A DNA stretch of 64,000 bases from Paractinoplanes brasiliensis (GCF_004362215.1 NZ_SNWR01000001.1:6554001-6618000); one strand, 5' to 3'. Counted from the first letter of the stretch, positions 8,907-18,266 are shown. The notes: a model not told the origin generated them from the letters alone. Numbers and translations: made by a program.

Positions 8907-10019
8907 GTGTTGGCGTACACCGTGGGGGCCTTGCTCTTTCTGGTCGGCATCTGCCTGTCGCTCGCGTGGCACGAGGCGGGGCACATGCTGGCCGCCCGCG
9001 CGTTCGGCATGAAGGTGCGGCGCTTCTTCGTGGGCCGCGGCCCGACGGTGTTCTCGTTCCGGCGTGGCGAAACGGAATACGGGTTGAAGGCGCTGCCGAT
9101 CGGCGGGTTCTGCGACATCGCCGGCCTGACCTCGCTCGACGAGCTGAGCGCGGACGAGCAGCCGCGCGCGATGTGGCGTTACCCGGCGTGGAAGCGCACC
9201 ACGGTCATGCTGGCCGGCCCGGTCATGCACGTGATCCTGGCCGGGGCGATCCTCTACGCGATGGCCCTCACTGTGGGCCTTCCCAACCTGAGCCCGGTCA
9301 CCGAGCCGGTCGTCGCGGCCACCTCCTGCGTCGGCACTGTCTGCCCGGCGGCTGAGGCCGGCCTGCGCGCGGGCGACCGGATCGAATCGATCGGCGGCAC
9401 GGCCACTCCGCGCTAGGTCGACGTGCTGACCGCCGTACGGGCCGCCGACGGCCCCACCGCGCTGGTCGTGAGCCGCGGCGGCGAGACGCTGACGTTGACC
9501 GTGGACGTCGCACAGGGGCGGATCGGTGCGTCCCCGCAGCCGCCCCCGGCATATGTGGAAGGCGGCTTGTCCGAGACGGCGGTGTTCACCGGCGACCTCC
9601 TGAAGGCGAGCGCCGTCCAGCTCGCCGCGTTCCCCGAGCGGATTCCTGCCGTGGTCCAGGCGATCGGCGGCGAACGCGACGTCGACACGCCGATCAGCAT
9701 GGTCGGAGCGAGCCGCCTCGGGGGAGAGGCCGTGGAACGCGGCCTGTGGGCCACCTTTCTGTTGTTGCTGGTCAGCCTCAACCTGTTCATGGCCGTGTTC
9801 AACCTGCTGCCCCTGCTGCCGCTCGACGGCGGCCACATCGCGGTGGTCTGGTTCGAGCGCGTCCGCGACTTCGCCCGCCGCCTGCGCGGCCGCCCAGCCG
9901 GCGGCCCGGTCGACTTCACCCGGCTGTTCCCGGCCACGATGGTCTTGATCGTCCTCGGCGGGGCGGTGATGGCCTTGACCATCACCGCCGACATCGTCAA
10001 CCCGATCCGACTGTCCTGA
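8907..10019 (+). pseudogene. M50 site-2-type zinc metalloprotease with an in-frame amber stop
   Basis: RseP/S2P-like membrane protease of 370 codons that would perform intramembrane proteolysis of anti-sigma factors or similar targets. The N-terminal transmembrane segment carries the zinc motif HEAGH; a PDZ-like segment and the second metal-ligand motif NLLPLLPLDGGH in a later membrane helix follow. The gene is interrupted by TAG at 9414-9416, exactly in frame, between GGTATPR and VDVLTAVRAADG. Homologues usually have Trp near this place, so a TGG to TAG change is the simplest explanation. Without readthrough the second metal motif would be lost. The start is GTG at 8907. Confidence 0.8.
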
Positions 10020-10087
10020 GGCCACCGCGGGCCGGCGTCGCCTGCCCGGAACCGACATGCTGGTGCCGCACTGCCGGCGCGGGCAGC

Positions 10088-10127
10088 GCGCGACGGCCGG
10101 CCGGGGTGCCGCACCCGGCCGTCGCGC
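10088..10127. terminator. Bidirectional terminator between M50 protease and serpin genes
   Basis: GCGCGACGGCCGG (10088-10100) pairs perfectly with CCGGCCGTCGCGC (10115-10127) around a 14-nt loop. It sits between convergent genes. Confidence 0.7.
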
Positions 10128-10195
10128 CTCAGGCTGACAGGACCGGCCGCAGGCACCGAGCCCTCCTTGAGCAGCCGGGTGCTCCCGCTACGCCG

Positions 10196-10231
10196 GGCCA
10201 CCTCGTCGAGCCCGGCCACCTCGTCGAGCCC
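10196..10231. repeat. 18-bp tandem duplication in a convergent gap
   Basis: GGCCACCTCGTCGAGCCC occurs twice, head to tail. The surrounding 10128-10312 also holds short GCGGAGGCGGAGT-like repeats and no credible gene. Confidence 0.6.
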
Positions 10232-10312
10232 GGCGATCTCGCCGCGTGCGGAGAGGCGGAGTTCGCGGAGGCGGAGTCCGCGGAGGCGAGTGTGCCCGGT
10301 CGCCGTCGGGCG

Positions 10313-11518
10313 CTAACGCGGGTCCCGTACGGCTCCCATGAACACGATCGTGCCGGTCTGCTGGTCGGAGATCGTGAACTGGAACGGCCGATCGGCGCGG
10401 AACACGACCGGATCGACGCGGGCCGAGGTCATCATGGCCCCGCCCGTGACGGCGGCCGCCTCGGTGCCCTTCTCGTCCACCCGCACATACGTCTTGTGAT
10501 AGACCTTTTCGAGCCACCGCCCGTCGGGGGACATCGGGCGGAAGTTCGCGCGCCCCGCGTCGAACGGGCTCGCCATGCCCAGCTCGCGCAGCGGCGCCTT
10601 GAGATCACCCTCCCAGCGCAGCTCGAAGCGGGGCAGAGCCACATCGTCGAACTCGCGCGGGGCGAGCTCGCTTTTCAGGGCCTGCCACTCGGCGGCGCCG
10701 GCGGTTCGCCCGCTCGCGGAAAGAACGACTTCCATGCCGTAGCGCCCCTTTTCCCCGTACGGGAGACGCAGCATCCGGAAACCGTCACGCTCGGCATAGT
10801 CGAAGGACGCGTGGGTCAGGTGCATCATCGGCACCACTATCGGCCCGCCCGCGGTGGTGAATCTCTCGTCGCGCGTGTCCTCGAACTCGCGCTGCCACTT
10901 GCCGAGGAAATACACCGCATTGACCAGTACGAGCACCGCCTGCGCGCTGGGCAGGCCGAGCTCGCGGGCGATGCCCTTGATGCGGCCGCCGGTGTTCTCG
11001 TCGACCCATTCGTCGATTTTGCGAGCCGTCTCCGCCGAACCCAGGTCGACGTTCTCCACCGTTCCGCCGAAACTGCGCCGCACAAAATCGACGTACGCGT
11101 CCTCGAGCGTCCCGCTGTTGTAGAGCGCGTCGGACACCGACAGTGTCACGTCGTCGGCGCCGGCCAGTTCGCGCAGCAGCGCACCGACCCGCTCGTCGCG
11201 CCCCTCGCGCAGCCCCAGCACCCGCGCCATCTCGGTCGCCGTGTCACCGTCGGCCCCGGCCGCGACCATGGCGAGAAGCACCGAAACCGACAGCGGCGAG
11301 GTGATGGTGTTCTTGTCCTCCCGATCGACCTCGTGGAACAGGTCGAAACCGAACCTGTTGACGGCCTGAGCGACCGGCGCGGCGTCACTCGCCGCCAGCT
11401 TCACCTTGATGCGAGCGGCGTCGCCGGGAACCTCGCCGCCCCCGCACGCCGAGGTCGTCAACAAGCCGCAGACCAGCGCAAACGTAACTAGGACACGAAT
11501 CACAAATCCTTGGACCAC
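10313..11518 (-). CDS. Serpin-family protease inhibitor, predicted lipoprotein
   Basis: About 401 aa. The N-terminus has a hydrophobic segment and a lipobox LLTTSAC, so the protein is probably lipid-anchored outside the membrane. The remainder is a full serpin fold, with NAVYFLGKWQREF (breach/shutter region) and C-terminal RPFQFTISDQQTGTIVFMG. The reactive-centre-loop hinge EKGTEAAAVTGG fits the inhibitory consensus, so it should trap a serine or cysteine protease by suicide inhibition. Counting from the hinge puts P1 near Ser/Ala/Arg in MMTSARV; this is uncertain. GTG at 11518 follows a GGGAAGG; ATG at 11542 and GTG at 11503 are alternatives. It is divergent from the rpf gene and its riboswitch. 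Confidence 0.88.
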   Translation of the reverse strand: MVQGFVIRVLVTFALVCGLLTTSACGGGEVPGDAARIKVKLAASDAAPVAQAVNRFGFDLFHEVDREDKNTITSPLSVSVLLAMVAAGADGDTATEMARVLGLREGRDERVGALLRELAGADDVTLSVSDALYNSGTLEDAYVDFVRRSFGGTVENVDLGSAETARKIDEWVDENTGGRIKGIARELGLPSAQAVLVLVNAVYFLGKWQREFEDTRDERFTTAGGPIVVPMMHLTHASFDYAERDGFRMLRLPYGEKGRYGMEVVLSASGRTAGAAEWQALKSELAPREFDDVALPRFELRWEGDLKAPLRELGMASPFDAGRANFRPMSPDGRWLEKVYHKTYVRVDEKGTEAAAVTGGAMMTSARVDPVVFRADRPFQFTISDQQTGTIVFMGAVRDPR

Positions 11519-11644
11519 GGCCGCGCCTTCCCGGTTCCGCATCGATGAGAACAAGCTCACGATCGCCCTTCCAGGCTTGGCCGTACGGGCGGTCGCGTGG
11601 TTACCGTCGGCCAGTCCCGCAATCGTGGGCACCCCGGGCGGAAC

Positions 11645-11813
11645 GCCGAATCCTGCCGCCGCCCGTGCGGAAACGAACCCAAGGCATGGAGCGGGGGACC
11701 CACAAGTTCCTCGACGCGCTGCTGCCCTTTTGCGGCACGCGCGTCTCGGGGTGAAGCCGCCGATGCGCGCGGCCGGGCAGCCCAGCCCGAACCCGACAGC
11801 TCACCTCGCAGGC
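11645..11813 (+). ncRNA. ydaO/yuaA c-di-AMP riboswitch upstream of rpf
   Basis: The leader contains the conserved class blocks in the right order: CCGAATCCTGCCGC, GAGCGGGGGACCCAC, GGGGTGAAGCCG and, at the 3' end, CCGAACCCGACAGCTCACC followed by TCGCAGGC. These match the ydaO consensus that commonly precedes actinobacterial cell-wall hydrolase and rpf genes, where c-di-AMP binding turns expression off. It ends 16 nt before the rpf ATG and occupies most of the 311-nt gap. Confidence 0.9.
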
Positions 11814-11829
11814 GTGGAGGTAGCTTTTC

Positions 11830-12393
11830 ATGGCTCAGCTCGGAAAGAAGACCCGTGTCGCGTTCGGCCTGACCGTCGCCGGTTTCGCGGGAGCGGTCGG
11901 TTTGCTCGGCCCCGCGTCGCCCGCCCAGGCGGCCAGTGTGAACTGGGACGCGATCGCCAAGTGCGAGTCCGGCGGCAACTGGAAAATCAACACCGGCAAC
12001 GGCTACTACGGTGGCCTGCAGTTCAGCCGGAGCACGTGGAAGGCGTACGGGGGAACGAAGTACGCCTCGACCGCGAACAAGGCCACCAAGGCCGAGCAGA
12101 TCAAAATCGCGGAAAAGGTGCTGAAGGGTCAGGGAATCGGCGCCTGGCCGACGTGCGGCAAGAAGGGCGGCACCCCCAAGGCCACCGCCAAGAAGGCCAC
12201 CGCGCCGAAGAAGGCCACCGCTGCGAAGGCGGCCACGACCGGCAAGCACTACGTCGTGAAGCCGGGCGACACGCTGGCCTCGATCGCGGCCAAGCACCAC
12301 GTCAAGGGCGGCTGGAAGGCCCTGTACCAGCTGAACAAGCCGGTGCTGAAGAGCCCGAGCCTGATCTTCCCGGGTCAGCGGCTGGCTCTCTGA
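11830..12393 (+). CDS. rpf: Resuscitation-promoting factor-like transglycosylase with LysM domain
   Basis: A 187-aa secreted wall enzyme. The signal peptide ends near AQAA (about 35). The Rpf domain (about 36-108) has the catalytic Glu46 in AKCESGGNW and the GYYGGLQFS lysozyme-like motif. A Lys/Ala-rich linker follows, then a C-terminal LysM (about 138-187, YVVKPGDTLASIAAKHH) for peptidoglycan binding. Rpf enzymes cleave glycan strands and stimulate regrowth or spore germination. GGAGG lies 9 nt before ATG 11830. The upstream c-di-AMP riboswitch is the visible regulator; a second one controls the NlpC/P60 gene at 62162. Confidence 0.93.
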   Translation: MAQLGKKTRVAFGLTVAGFAGAVGLLGPASPAQAASVNWDAIAKCESGGNWKINTGNGYYGGLQFSRSTWKAYGGTKYASTANKATKAEQIKIAEKVLKGQGIGAWPTCGKKGGTPKATAKKATAPKKATAAKAATTGKHYVVKPGDTLASIAAKHHVKGGWKALYQLNKPVLKSPSLIFPGQRLAL

Positions 12394-12404
12394 GCCTGTG
12401 GGCG

Positions 12405-12433
12405 CCCGGCTCGGCCCTCGTGGCCGGGCCGGG
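12405..12433 (+). terminator. Terminator after rpf
   Basis: CCCGGCTCGGCC and GGCCGGGCCGGG form a 12-bp stem with one G-T pair and a 5-nt loop, starting 11 nt after the rpf stop. The rest of 12434-12628 is the leader of the next gene and contains nothing else I can name. Confidence 0.7.
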
Positions 12434-12628
12434 CTGCCGTCCCACCCAGTGGACAGGCGACGGTCCGCGCGAATCGGCCCGTGAGCTGCGCCGGATCACG
12501 CTGGACATCGACTGAACTAAATGGAAACTTAAGCTTTACAAGTGTTTTCCCCCGCCGGGGATCCTCAAGTGTGAAGATCTCTCACATAGACGGACATGGA
12601 TGTCCGCCCTCGTGGGAGAGGAACACAC

Positions 12629-14839
12629 GTGAGATTTGCTGTCGCGCTGGCCGGCGCCATCGCCCTGGCCAGTGGGGGCCTGGTGGCCACAGCCACAACC
12701 GCTTCCGCCGCGCCGGTCACCCCCGGCTCGTCGCTGATCGACCAGGCCGGACCGGCGATCAAGAAGTCCGCCAAGGACCGCTTCGCGGTTCACACCAACA
12801 AGAACGGCATCGTCCGCTACACCCGCACGTACGACGGTTTGCGCGTCTACGGCGGCGACCTCGTCATCCGTACGAAGGCCGGGAAGTTCGCCGGAGCGTC
12901 GGCGGGCCTGGCCAAACCGCTCAGCCTGGGCACGAAGCCGACGGTGACCGCCGCGAGCGCGAGCGCCATCGCCAAGGGCCAGTTCCAGGGCACGATCACC
13001 AAGACCGGTTCGCCGGAGCTGTTCGTCGACGCCAGCAGCGGTGTCGGCAAGCTGTCGTGGGAGACCGTCATCACCGGCTGGCAGCCCGACGGTCAGACCC
13101 CGTCGCGGTTCCATGTCATCACGGACGCGCTGACCGGCAAGGTCGTCGGCTCCTACGACGAGATCGAGAACGTCGCCGGCACGGGCAACAGCATCTACTC
13201 GGGCCAGGTCACGATCGAGAGCACTCCCTCGGGCGCCTCGTTCAACCTCGTCGACCCCGTACGGGGTAACGGGTCCACTTGCGACATGAACAACCGGACG
13301 TCGGGAACGTGCGCCACGTTCACCGACGCCGACAACACCTGGGGCAACGGCGCGGCTTCCGACCGCCAGTCGGCTGCCGTGGACGCACACTTCGGCGCCG
13401 CCGTCACGTTCGACTACTTCAAGAACGTGCACGGCCGCAACGGCATCTTCGGCGACGGCCGGGGTGTTCCCTCCCGCGTGCACTACGGCAGTTCGTACGT
13501 GAACGCTTTCTGGGACGGCGCCCAGATGACGTACGGCGACGGCGCGGGCAACGCCGAGCCGCTGGTCGCGCTGGACGTGGCCGGGCACGAGATGTCGCAC
13601 GGCGTCACCGAGAACGTGGTGCCGGGCGGCCTGACCTACTCCGGGGAGTCGGGCGGTCTGAACGAGGCCACGAGCGACATCTTCGGCAGCATGGTCGAGT
13701 TCTACGCGGACAGCAGCGAGGACGCCGGCGACTACGACATCGGCGAGAAGATCGACATCAACGGCAACGGCACCCCGCTGCGCTACATGTACAACCCGAC
13801 CCTCGACGGGCGTTCGCACGGCTGCTGGTCGACGTCCACCCGCAGCGTCGACGTGCACTACTCCTCCGGCGTGGCCAACCACTTCTTCTTCAACCTGGCC
13901 GAGGGCTCGGGCGCCACCCCGTACGGGACCTCGCCCGTCTGCGGCGGCGCCGAGTCGGTGACCGGCATCGGCAAGGAGAAGGCGGCGAAGATCTGGTTCC
14001 GCGCCCTCGACGCGTACTTCGTCTCGAACACCGGGTACGTCAACACGACCACGCCCGGCAACACCGCCCGCGCCTACTCGCTTGCCGCCGCCACCGACCT
14101 GTACGGGTTGTGCAGCACCGAGTACAAGGCCGTGCAGGCGTCGTGGACCTCGGTGAACGTGGCCGGCAACGACGAGGAGTGCTACGACGGCAACAGCTTC
14201 ACGCTCACCCTGTCCGCGGCGGGCGCCTCGGTCGGCCCCGGCGAGTCCAAGACCATCACGGCGACCACCGCGCTGGTCAACGGCGAGGCCGAGGAGATCA
14301 CCTTCACCGCCGGTTCCGCCCCGGCCGGCGTGACCGTCTCGTTCGAGCCGGCCACCGTCACCGCGGGTGAGTCCACGACCGTCACGGTCAGCGCCGCCGC
14401 GGACGCCGCCCGCTCCAGCGCCCCGGTCACCATCACCGCGACAGCGCCCTCGATCACCCGCTCGAAGGCCCTGACCGTCACCGTCGGCAGCGTCGCGGCC
14501 TGCACCGCCACGAGCACCACGCCCGTGGCGATCGCCGACCTGGCCACGGTGTCCAGCGAGGTGGAGCTCACGTCGTGCGCCGCCACCCCCTCGACGGCCA
14601 GCTCGGTCGAGGTGCACATCCAGCACACATACATCGGTGACCTGGTGGTCAGCCTGATCGCGCCGGACGGCACCGCCTACGTCCTGCACAACCGGGCCGG
14701 CGGCAGCACTGACAACATCGACCAGAGCTACCCGGTCAACCTGTCCTCCGAGACCGCCAACGGCAAGTGGACCTTGCGCGTGCAGGACGCCGCGCGCGCC
14801 GACATCGGCACCCTGACCAGCTGGACCCTCTCCGTCTGA
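12629..14839 (+). CDS. Secreted M4 (thermolysin-like) zinc metallopeptidase with P-domain
   Basis: A 736-aa extracellular endopeptidase. A signal peptide (about 1-28) is followed by an FTP/PepSY-type propeptide (about 35-185) that acts as chaperone and inhibitor. The catalytic domain has the zinc site H320-E321-x-x-H324 (GHEMSHGVTEN) with third ligand Glu346 in GLNEATSDIFG. After the catalytic domain come a beta-sandwich Ser/Thr/Ala-rich linker (about 530-620) and a C-terminal proprotein-convertase P-domain (about 625-736) with HTYIGDLVVSLIAPDGT. GTG at 12629 follows GGGAGAGGA. A strong terminator follows, so it is monocistronic. Confidence 0.93.
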   Translation: MRFAVALAGAIALASGGLVATATTASAAPVTPGSSLIDQAGPAIKKSAKDRFAVHTNKNGIVRYTRTYDGLRVYGGDLVIRTKAGKFAGASAGLAKPLSLGTKPTVTAASASAIAKGQFQGTITKTGSPELFVDASSGVGKLSWETVITGWQPDGQTPSRFHVITDALTGKVVGSYDEIENVAGTGNSIYSGQVTIESTPSGASFNLVDPVRGNGSTCDMNNRTSGTCATFTDADNTWGNGAASDRQSAAVDAHFGAAVTFDYFKNVHGRNGIFGDGRGVPSRVHYGSSYVNAFWDGAQMTYGDGAGNAEPLVALDVAGHEMSHGVTENVVPGGLTYSGESGGLNEATSDIFGSMVEFYADSSEDAGDYDIGEKIDINGNGTPLRYMYNPTLDGRSHGCWSTSTRSVDVHYSSGVANHFFFNLAEGSGATPYGTSPVCGGAESVTGIGKEKAAKIWFRALDAYFVSNTGYVNTTTPGNTARAYSLAAATDLYGLCSTEYKAVQASWTSVNVAGNDEECYDGNSFTLTLSAAGASVGPGESKTITATTALVNGEAEEITFTAGSAPAGVTVSFEPATVTAGESTTVTVSAAADAARSSAPVTITATAPSITRSKALTVTVGSVAACTATSTTPVAIADLATVSSEVELTSCAATPSTASSVEVHIQHTYIGDLVVSLIAPDGTAYVLHNRAGGSTDNIDQSYPVNLSSETANGKWTLRVQDAARADIGTLTSWTLSV

Positions 14840-14850
14840 CCCGTCGCTGA

Positions 14851-14884
14851 AAGAAGCCCGTCCCGGCCAGGGGCGGGCTTCTTC
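14851..14884 (+). terminator. Rho-independent-like terminator after the M4 peptidase
   Basis: AAGAAGCCCGTCCC pairs with GGGCGGGCTTCTT across a 7-nt loop, giving a 13-bp stem with one wobble pair, 11 nt after the stop codon. Confidence 0.85.
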
Positions 14885-14910
14885 GCATCCCATTGACAAC
14901 TCTCGATGTA

Positions 14911-14926
14911 ATGTTAACGTAAACAT
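14911..14926. promoter_or_regulatory. LacI-type operator candidate before galactanase gene
   Basis: ATGTTAACGTAAACAT is a 16-bp near-palindrome around ACGT with one mismatched pair, the shape of LacI/GalR-family operators. It follows a consensus -35 TTGACA (14893-14898) and lies where the -10 should be, ahead of AGGAGG and ATG at 14946. It differs from the CebR boxes elsewhere in the window, so a different sugar repressor is implied. Confidence 0.5.
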
Positions 14927-14945
14927 CCTCAGCGAGGAGGTCGGT

Positions 14946-16400
14946 ATGGTCACGCGCAGAACGGTCCTCGGCGCCGCGGGCGCCGGCATGGCAACCAGCG
15001 CCCTCATCGGCGCCGCCGCGCGAGCCGACGCCACCATCACGGTCGACCCCGCCGCCGACCACGGCGCCTGGCAGGGTTGGGGCACCTCGCTCGCCTGGTG
15101 GGCCAACGTCTTCGGCGACCGCGACGACTTCGCCGACCTGTTCTTCACCACCCGCACCGTCACCTACAACGGCGTCGCCCTGCCCGGCCTCGGCCTGAAC
15201 ATCGCCCGCTACAACCTGGGCGCCTGCAGCTGGAACGACGTGGCCGGCGAACGCATGGTCGCCTCACCCAACATTCCCCGGTTCAAGCAGATCGAGGGCT
15301 TCTGGCAGGACTGGCGCGACCCCGACCCGGCCTCGTCCGCCTGGAACTGGGCCGCCGACGCCAAGCAGCGCGCAGCCCTGGTCAAGGCCGCCCAGCGCGG
15401 CGCGATCACCGAGCTGTTCGCCAACTCCCCGATGTGGTGGATGTGCTACAACCACAACCCGTCCGGCGCGGCCGACGGCGGCCTCAACCTGCAGTCGTGG
15501 AACCACACCCAGCACGCCGCCCACCTCGCGATCGTCGCCCGCCGCGCCCGCGACAACTGGGGCGTGACCTTCCGCAGCGTCGACCCGTTCAACGAGCCCT
15601 CCTCGAACTGGTGGCGCGCCGACGGAACGCAGGAGGGTTGCTACATCGGCGCCTCCACCCAGCGCAGCGTCCTGGCCCAGCTCCGCTCCGAGCTCAACCG
15701 CCAGGGCCTGAACGGCGTCACGATCTCCGCCTCCGACGAGACCAACTACGACGTCGCCCGCAGCACCTTCGCCGGCTTCGACTCCGCCACCCGCGCCCTG
15801 ATCGGCCAGGTCAACGTCCACGGCTACCAGGGCTCAGGCGGCCGCCGCGACCTGCTGTTCAACGACGTGCGCGCGGCCGGCAAGACGCTGTGGAACTCCG
15901 AAACCGGCGACAGCGACGGCACCGGCCTGACGATGGCCGCCAACCTCTGCCTCGACTGGCGCTGGCTGCATCCCAAGGCCTGGGTCTACTGGCAGGTCAT
16001 GGACCCCACGGCCGGTTGGGGCGTCATCAAGTACGACGGCAGCACCTCGACCGCGGGTCCGGTGGAGACCAAGTTCTACGTGCTGGCCCACTTCAGCCGC
16101 CACATACGCCCCGGCATGCGAATCCTCGACACCGGAGCCGGCAATGCGGCCGCCGCCTACGACCCCGCAAACCGCCGCCTCACCGTCGTGGCCGTCAACA
16201 CCGGCGCCGCCCAGACCCTCACTTTCGACCTGTCCCGCTTCGCCCAGGCCGCCGGCCCCATCACCCGTTGGACCACCGTCCCGTCCGCGACCGACCGCTA
16301 CGTCTCCCGCACCGACTTGCAGCTCACCAACAAGTCCGTCCGCGTCCCGTTCGCCGCCGCCTCCGTCCAGACCCTCCAAATCGACGGCGTGGCCGCCTGA
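14946..16400 (+). CDS. Secreted GH30-family endo-beta-1,6-galactanase-like enzyme
   Basis: A 484-aa protein. The Tat-type signal TRRTVLGAAGAG suggests export in a folded state. The catalytic barrel resembles GH30 endo-beta-1,6-galactanases that attack arabinogalactan side chains; the likely acid/base is E217 (DPFNEPSS) and the nucleophile E319 (LWNSETGD). The C-terminal ~90 residues form the GH30 beta-sandwich. No carbohydrate-binding module is attached. AGGAGG lies 5 nt before the ATG. The operator candidate at 14911 suggests sugar-responsive repression. Confidence 0.85.
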   Translation: MVTRRTVLGAAGAGMATSALIGAAARADATITVDPAADHGAWQGWGTSLAWWANVFGDRDDFADLFFTTRTVTYNGVALPGLGLNIARYNLGACSWNDVAGERMVASPNIPRFKQIEGFWQDWRDPDPASSAWNWAADAKQRAALVKAAQRGAITELFANSPMWWMCYNHNPSGAADGGLNLQSWNHTQHAAHLAIVARRARDNWGVTFRSVDPFNEPSSNWWRADGTQEGCYIGASTQRSVLAQLRSELNRQGLNGVTISASDETNYDVARSTFAGFDSATRALIGQVNVHGYQGSGGRRDLLFNDVRAAGKTLWNSETGDSDGTGLTMAANLCLDWRWLHPKAWVYWQVMDPTAGWGVIKYDGSTSTAGPVETKFYVLAHFSRHIRPGMRILDTGAGNAAAAYDPANRRLTVVAVNTGAAQTLTFDLSRFAQAAGPITRWTTVPSATDRYVSRTDLQLTNKSVRVPFAAASVQTLQIDGVAA

Positions 16401-16528
16401 AAGGGCCAGGCGTCCCACGCGCGGGGGCGACCTCGTACCGGGGTGCGATCAGGGCCCAGCAGGCGTCGGACAGGTCGGACGGATATGCGCGTCGTTCGGC
16501 CGTGACCTGGGAATACGGTGATACTGCG

Positions 16529-17464
16529 CTACCGGTTCATGTATTGGGTCCAGAGCCGGAGGTTGATGTTGCGTCCTGGCCGGCCTAGTTGTGCTGGGTT
16601 GGAGAAGTGGCCGAGCGGCAGGCCGGAGGTGTCTCCCAGGTGGGCGGGATTGCGGGGATTGGTGAGCCACTGGCGGGCGTTCGTGGCGATCTGCTCGTCC
16701 GGGTCTTGGGCGAGGACCTCGTACACGGCTCGTGTGGAGCCGGGCAGACCGGCGAGCCAGTATCGGACGTTGACTGATCGGTCGCGGGCGAGCGTGAGCA
16801 GGTCCTGCTCGGGGATGTCCCAGCCGAGGGTGGCCATGGCGTTGACGAGTGAGGCGCGCACCGGTGCCGCAGGGTCGCGAGCGAGTCGTGCGCGCTGGCC
16901 GGCGGTGGTGAGCCGGTTCTGAGCTGCGGCGGCCCTGACCTGGGCGTTCGGGTCGTTGACCAAGGTGTCGAGCGCGCCGGGGTCGTCGGTGCGTTCGGCC
17001 AGGAACTCACGTACTTGCCCGACCGGATCCTGGGTGAGCAACGTAACGATCTCGGCAGGCAGGCGCGGCTCCTGAGCGAGGATGATCCTCAGGTCTCGGT
17101 GGGGTGAGGCGCAGCACGCCTGCAGCACGCGCTTGTCAGCGGCGGGGTTGGTCATCGCGGCGTAGCGGACCTGGAAGTTCTTGTCGCTCGTCAGCAAGCA
17201 GAGGACGTCTGGGGGTGTGTTGACGTTTGCGGCCAGCGCTTCGCGGGTGGCAGCGTCCGGGTCCGCGGCGAGGGTCCGCAGCGCGGCCGGCGGGGTACGC
17301 GGCCGCCTGGCGGCGATGCGGCGGACCTTTCGTGAGGCGTCAGTGGTCAGCGCGGCCAGCAGTTCGACCGACGCGTCCGGATGCGCCGCGGCGGCCATCC
17401 TCATCCGGACCAGTTTGTGCCTGCCCCAACCCTCGAGATCCTCGGAGACGCCACCCGCTGTCAC
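16529..17464 (-). CDS. Leucine-rich-repeat-variant / HEAT-like repeat protein
   Basis: About 311 aa of short helical repeats (about 24 residues each) of the type HPDASVELLAALTTDASRK, NTPPDVLCLLTSDKNFQVR and NDPNAQVRAAAAQN. These match the actinobacterial leucine-rich-repeat-variant family thought to mediate protein-protein contacts. There is no signal peptide, transmembrane segment or enzyme domain. I placed the start at GTG 17464, just before the first repeat; the frame stays open to 17677 with ATG at 17653, but that extra stretch shows no repeats. It converges on the galactanase gene. Confidence 0.7.
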   Translation of the reverse strand: MTAGGVSEDLEGWGRHKLVRMRMAAAAHPDASVELLAALTTDASRKVRRIAARRPRTPPAALRTLAADPDAATREALAANVNTPPDVLCLLTSDKNFQVRYAAMTNPAADKRVLQACCASPHRDLRIILAQEPRLPAEIVTLLTQDPVGQVREFLAERTDDPGALDTLVNDPNAQVRAAAAQNRLTTAGQRARLARDPAAPVRASLVNAMATLGWDIPEQDLLTLARDRSVNVRYWLAGLPGSTRAVYEVLAQDPDEQIATNARQWLTNPRNPAHLGDTSGLPLGHFSNPAQLGRPGRNINLRLWTQYMNR

Positions 17465-17891
17465 GCCGGATATCCTGCGCGGACGTCGCCCAGCGGGCAA
17501 GAGCCTGGCGGAGGTACGTCCCATCGGGCTACCCGAGGACCATCCGGGCGGGTGGCTGCGCGGCGGGACACCACCCGACAGCCTCCGAGCAGGCGCCAGT
17601 ACCAGATCGCCATCCGAAGGCAACACGCCCGGCATCACAATGCTCGTCGTCATGACTCGACCAGTGGGTTGGCGCAAGTTTCCGTCGAAGGCACGCGACT
17701 CGCGGCTGGATCAGTGCACCGCTCGCCACGGACGACGGCTTGTTGACGGCGGCAGCGCGCATGCGATGGGTAGATCTCTGCGTAGGTGGGTGCTACGTCC
17801 GGCTTCGGGATGGGGAGCTGCTCCGGTCTGAACCGCTGACCTGGACTTCTGGATGTTTCGTGGCAAGATCCATGAATGCTGTACTGGCAGC

Positions 17892-18266
17892 ATGGAACCA
17901 TCCTCCGACGTGGGTTTGTCCGCGGAACCCAAGGCACCGTCGCCCACCCGGCCGTTCTGGATCGGGACGGCCGTCTACGTGCTCATCGTTCTGGGCATGC
18001 TGACGCTGTCCCAGCTGACCGACGAATCGGCCGTCCTGTTCGTTGGAGCCGAGCTCGCGACTCTGCCCATCGGTATTGGCTGGTTCACCGGCGGTCTGTT
18101 CATCGTGGCGGCGGTCGGTAGCGAGCTGGGCTGGGCCGGCGTGCCTCTGCTGTATGGAGCCTTCGCTACGGCGGCTGTCATCAACGCTGTCGTACTGCGA
18201 GAAGTGTTCCGCTTCTTCCACCAGCGGTGCCGGTATCGCAATCGACCTGGATTGCAGCGCTCCTGA
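17892..18266 (+). CDS. Small membrane protein of unknown function
   Basis: A 124-aa protein with two or three hydrophobic helices: FWIGTAVYVLIVLGMLTLSQ, LATLPIGIGWFTGGLFIVAA and LYGAFATAAVINAVV. It resembles small hypothetical membrane proteins of actinomycetes. An upstream in-frame ATG at 17853 would add 13 residues; neither start has a clear ribosome-binding site. No operon partner is visible. Confidence 0.6.
   Translation: MEPSSDVGLSAEPKAPSPTRPFWIGTAVYVLIVLGMLTLSQLTDESAVLFVGAELATLPIGIGWFTGGLFIVAAVGSELGWAGVPLLYGAFATAAVINAVVLREVFRFFHQRCRYRNRPGLQRS

Noticed and set aside
12536..15163. 875-codon minus-strand frame opposite the M4 peptidase
   Set aside because: Shadow of a well-supported secreted peptidase; Gly/Arg/Val-rich with no domain.
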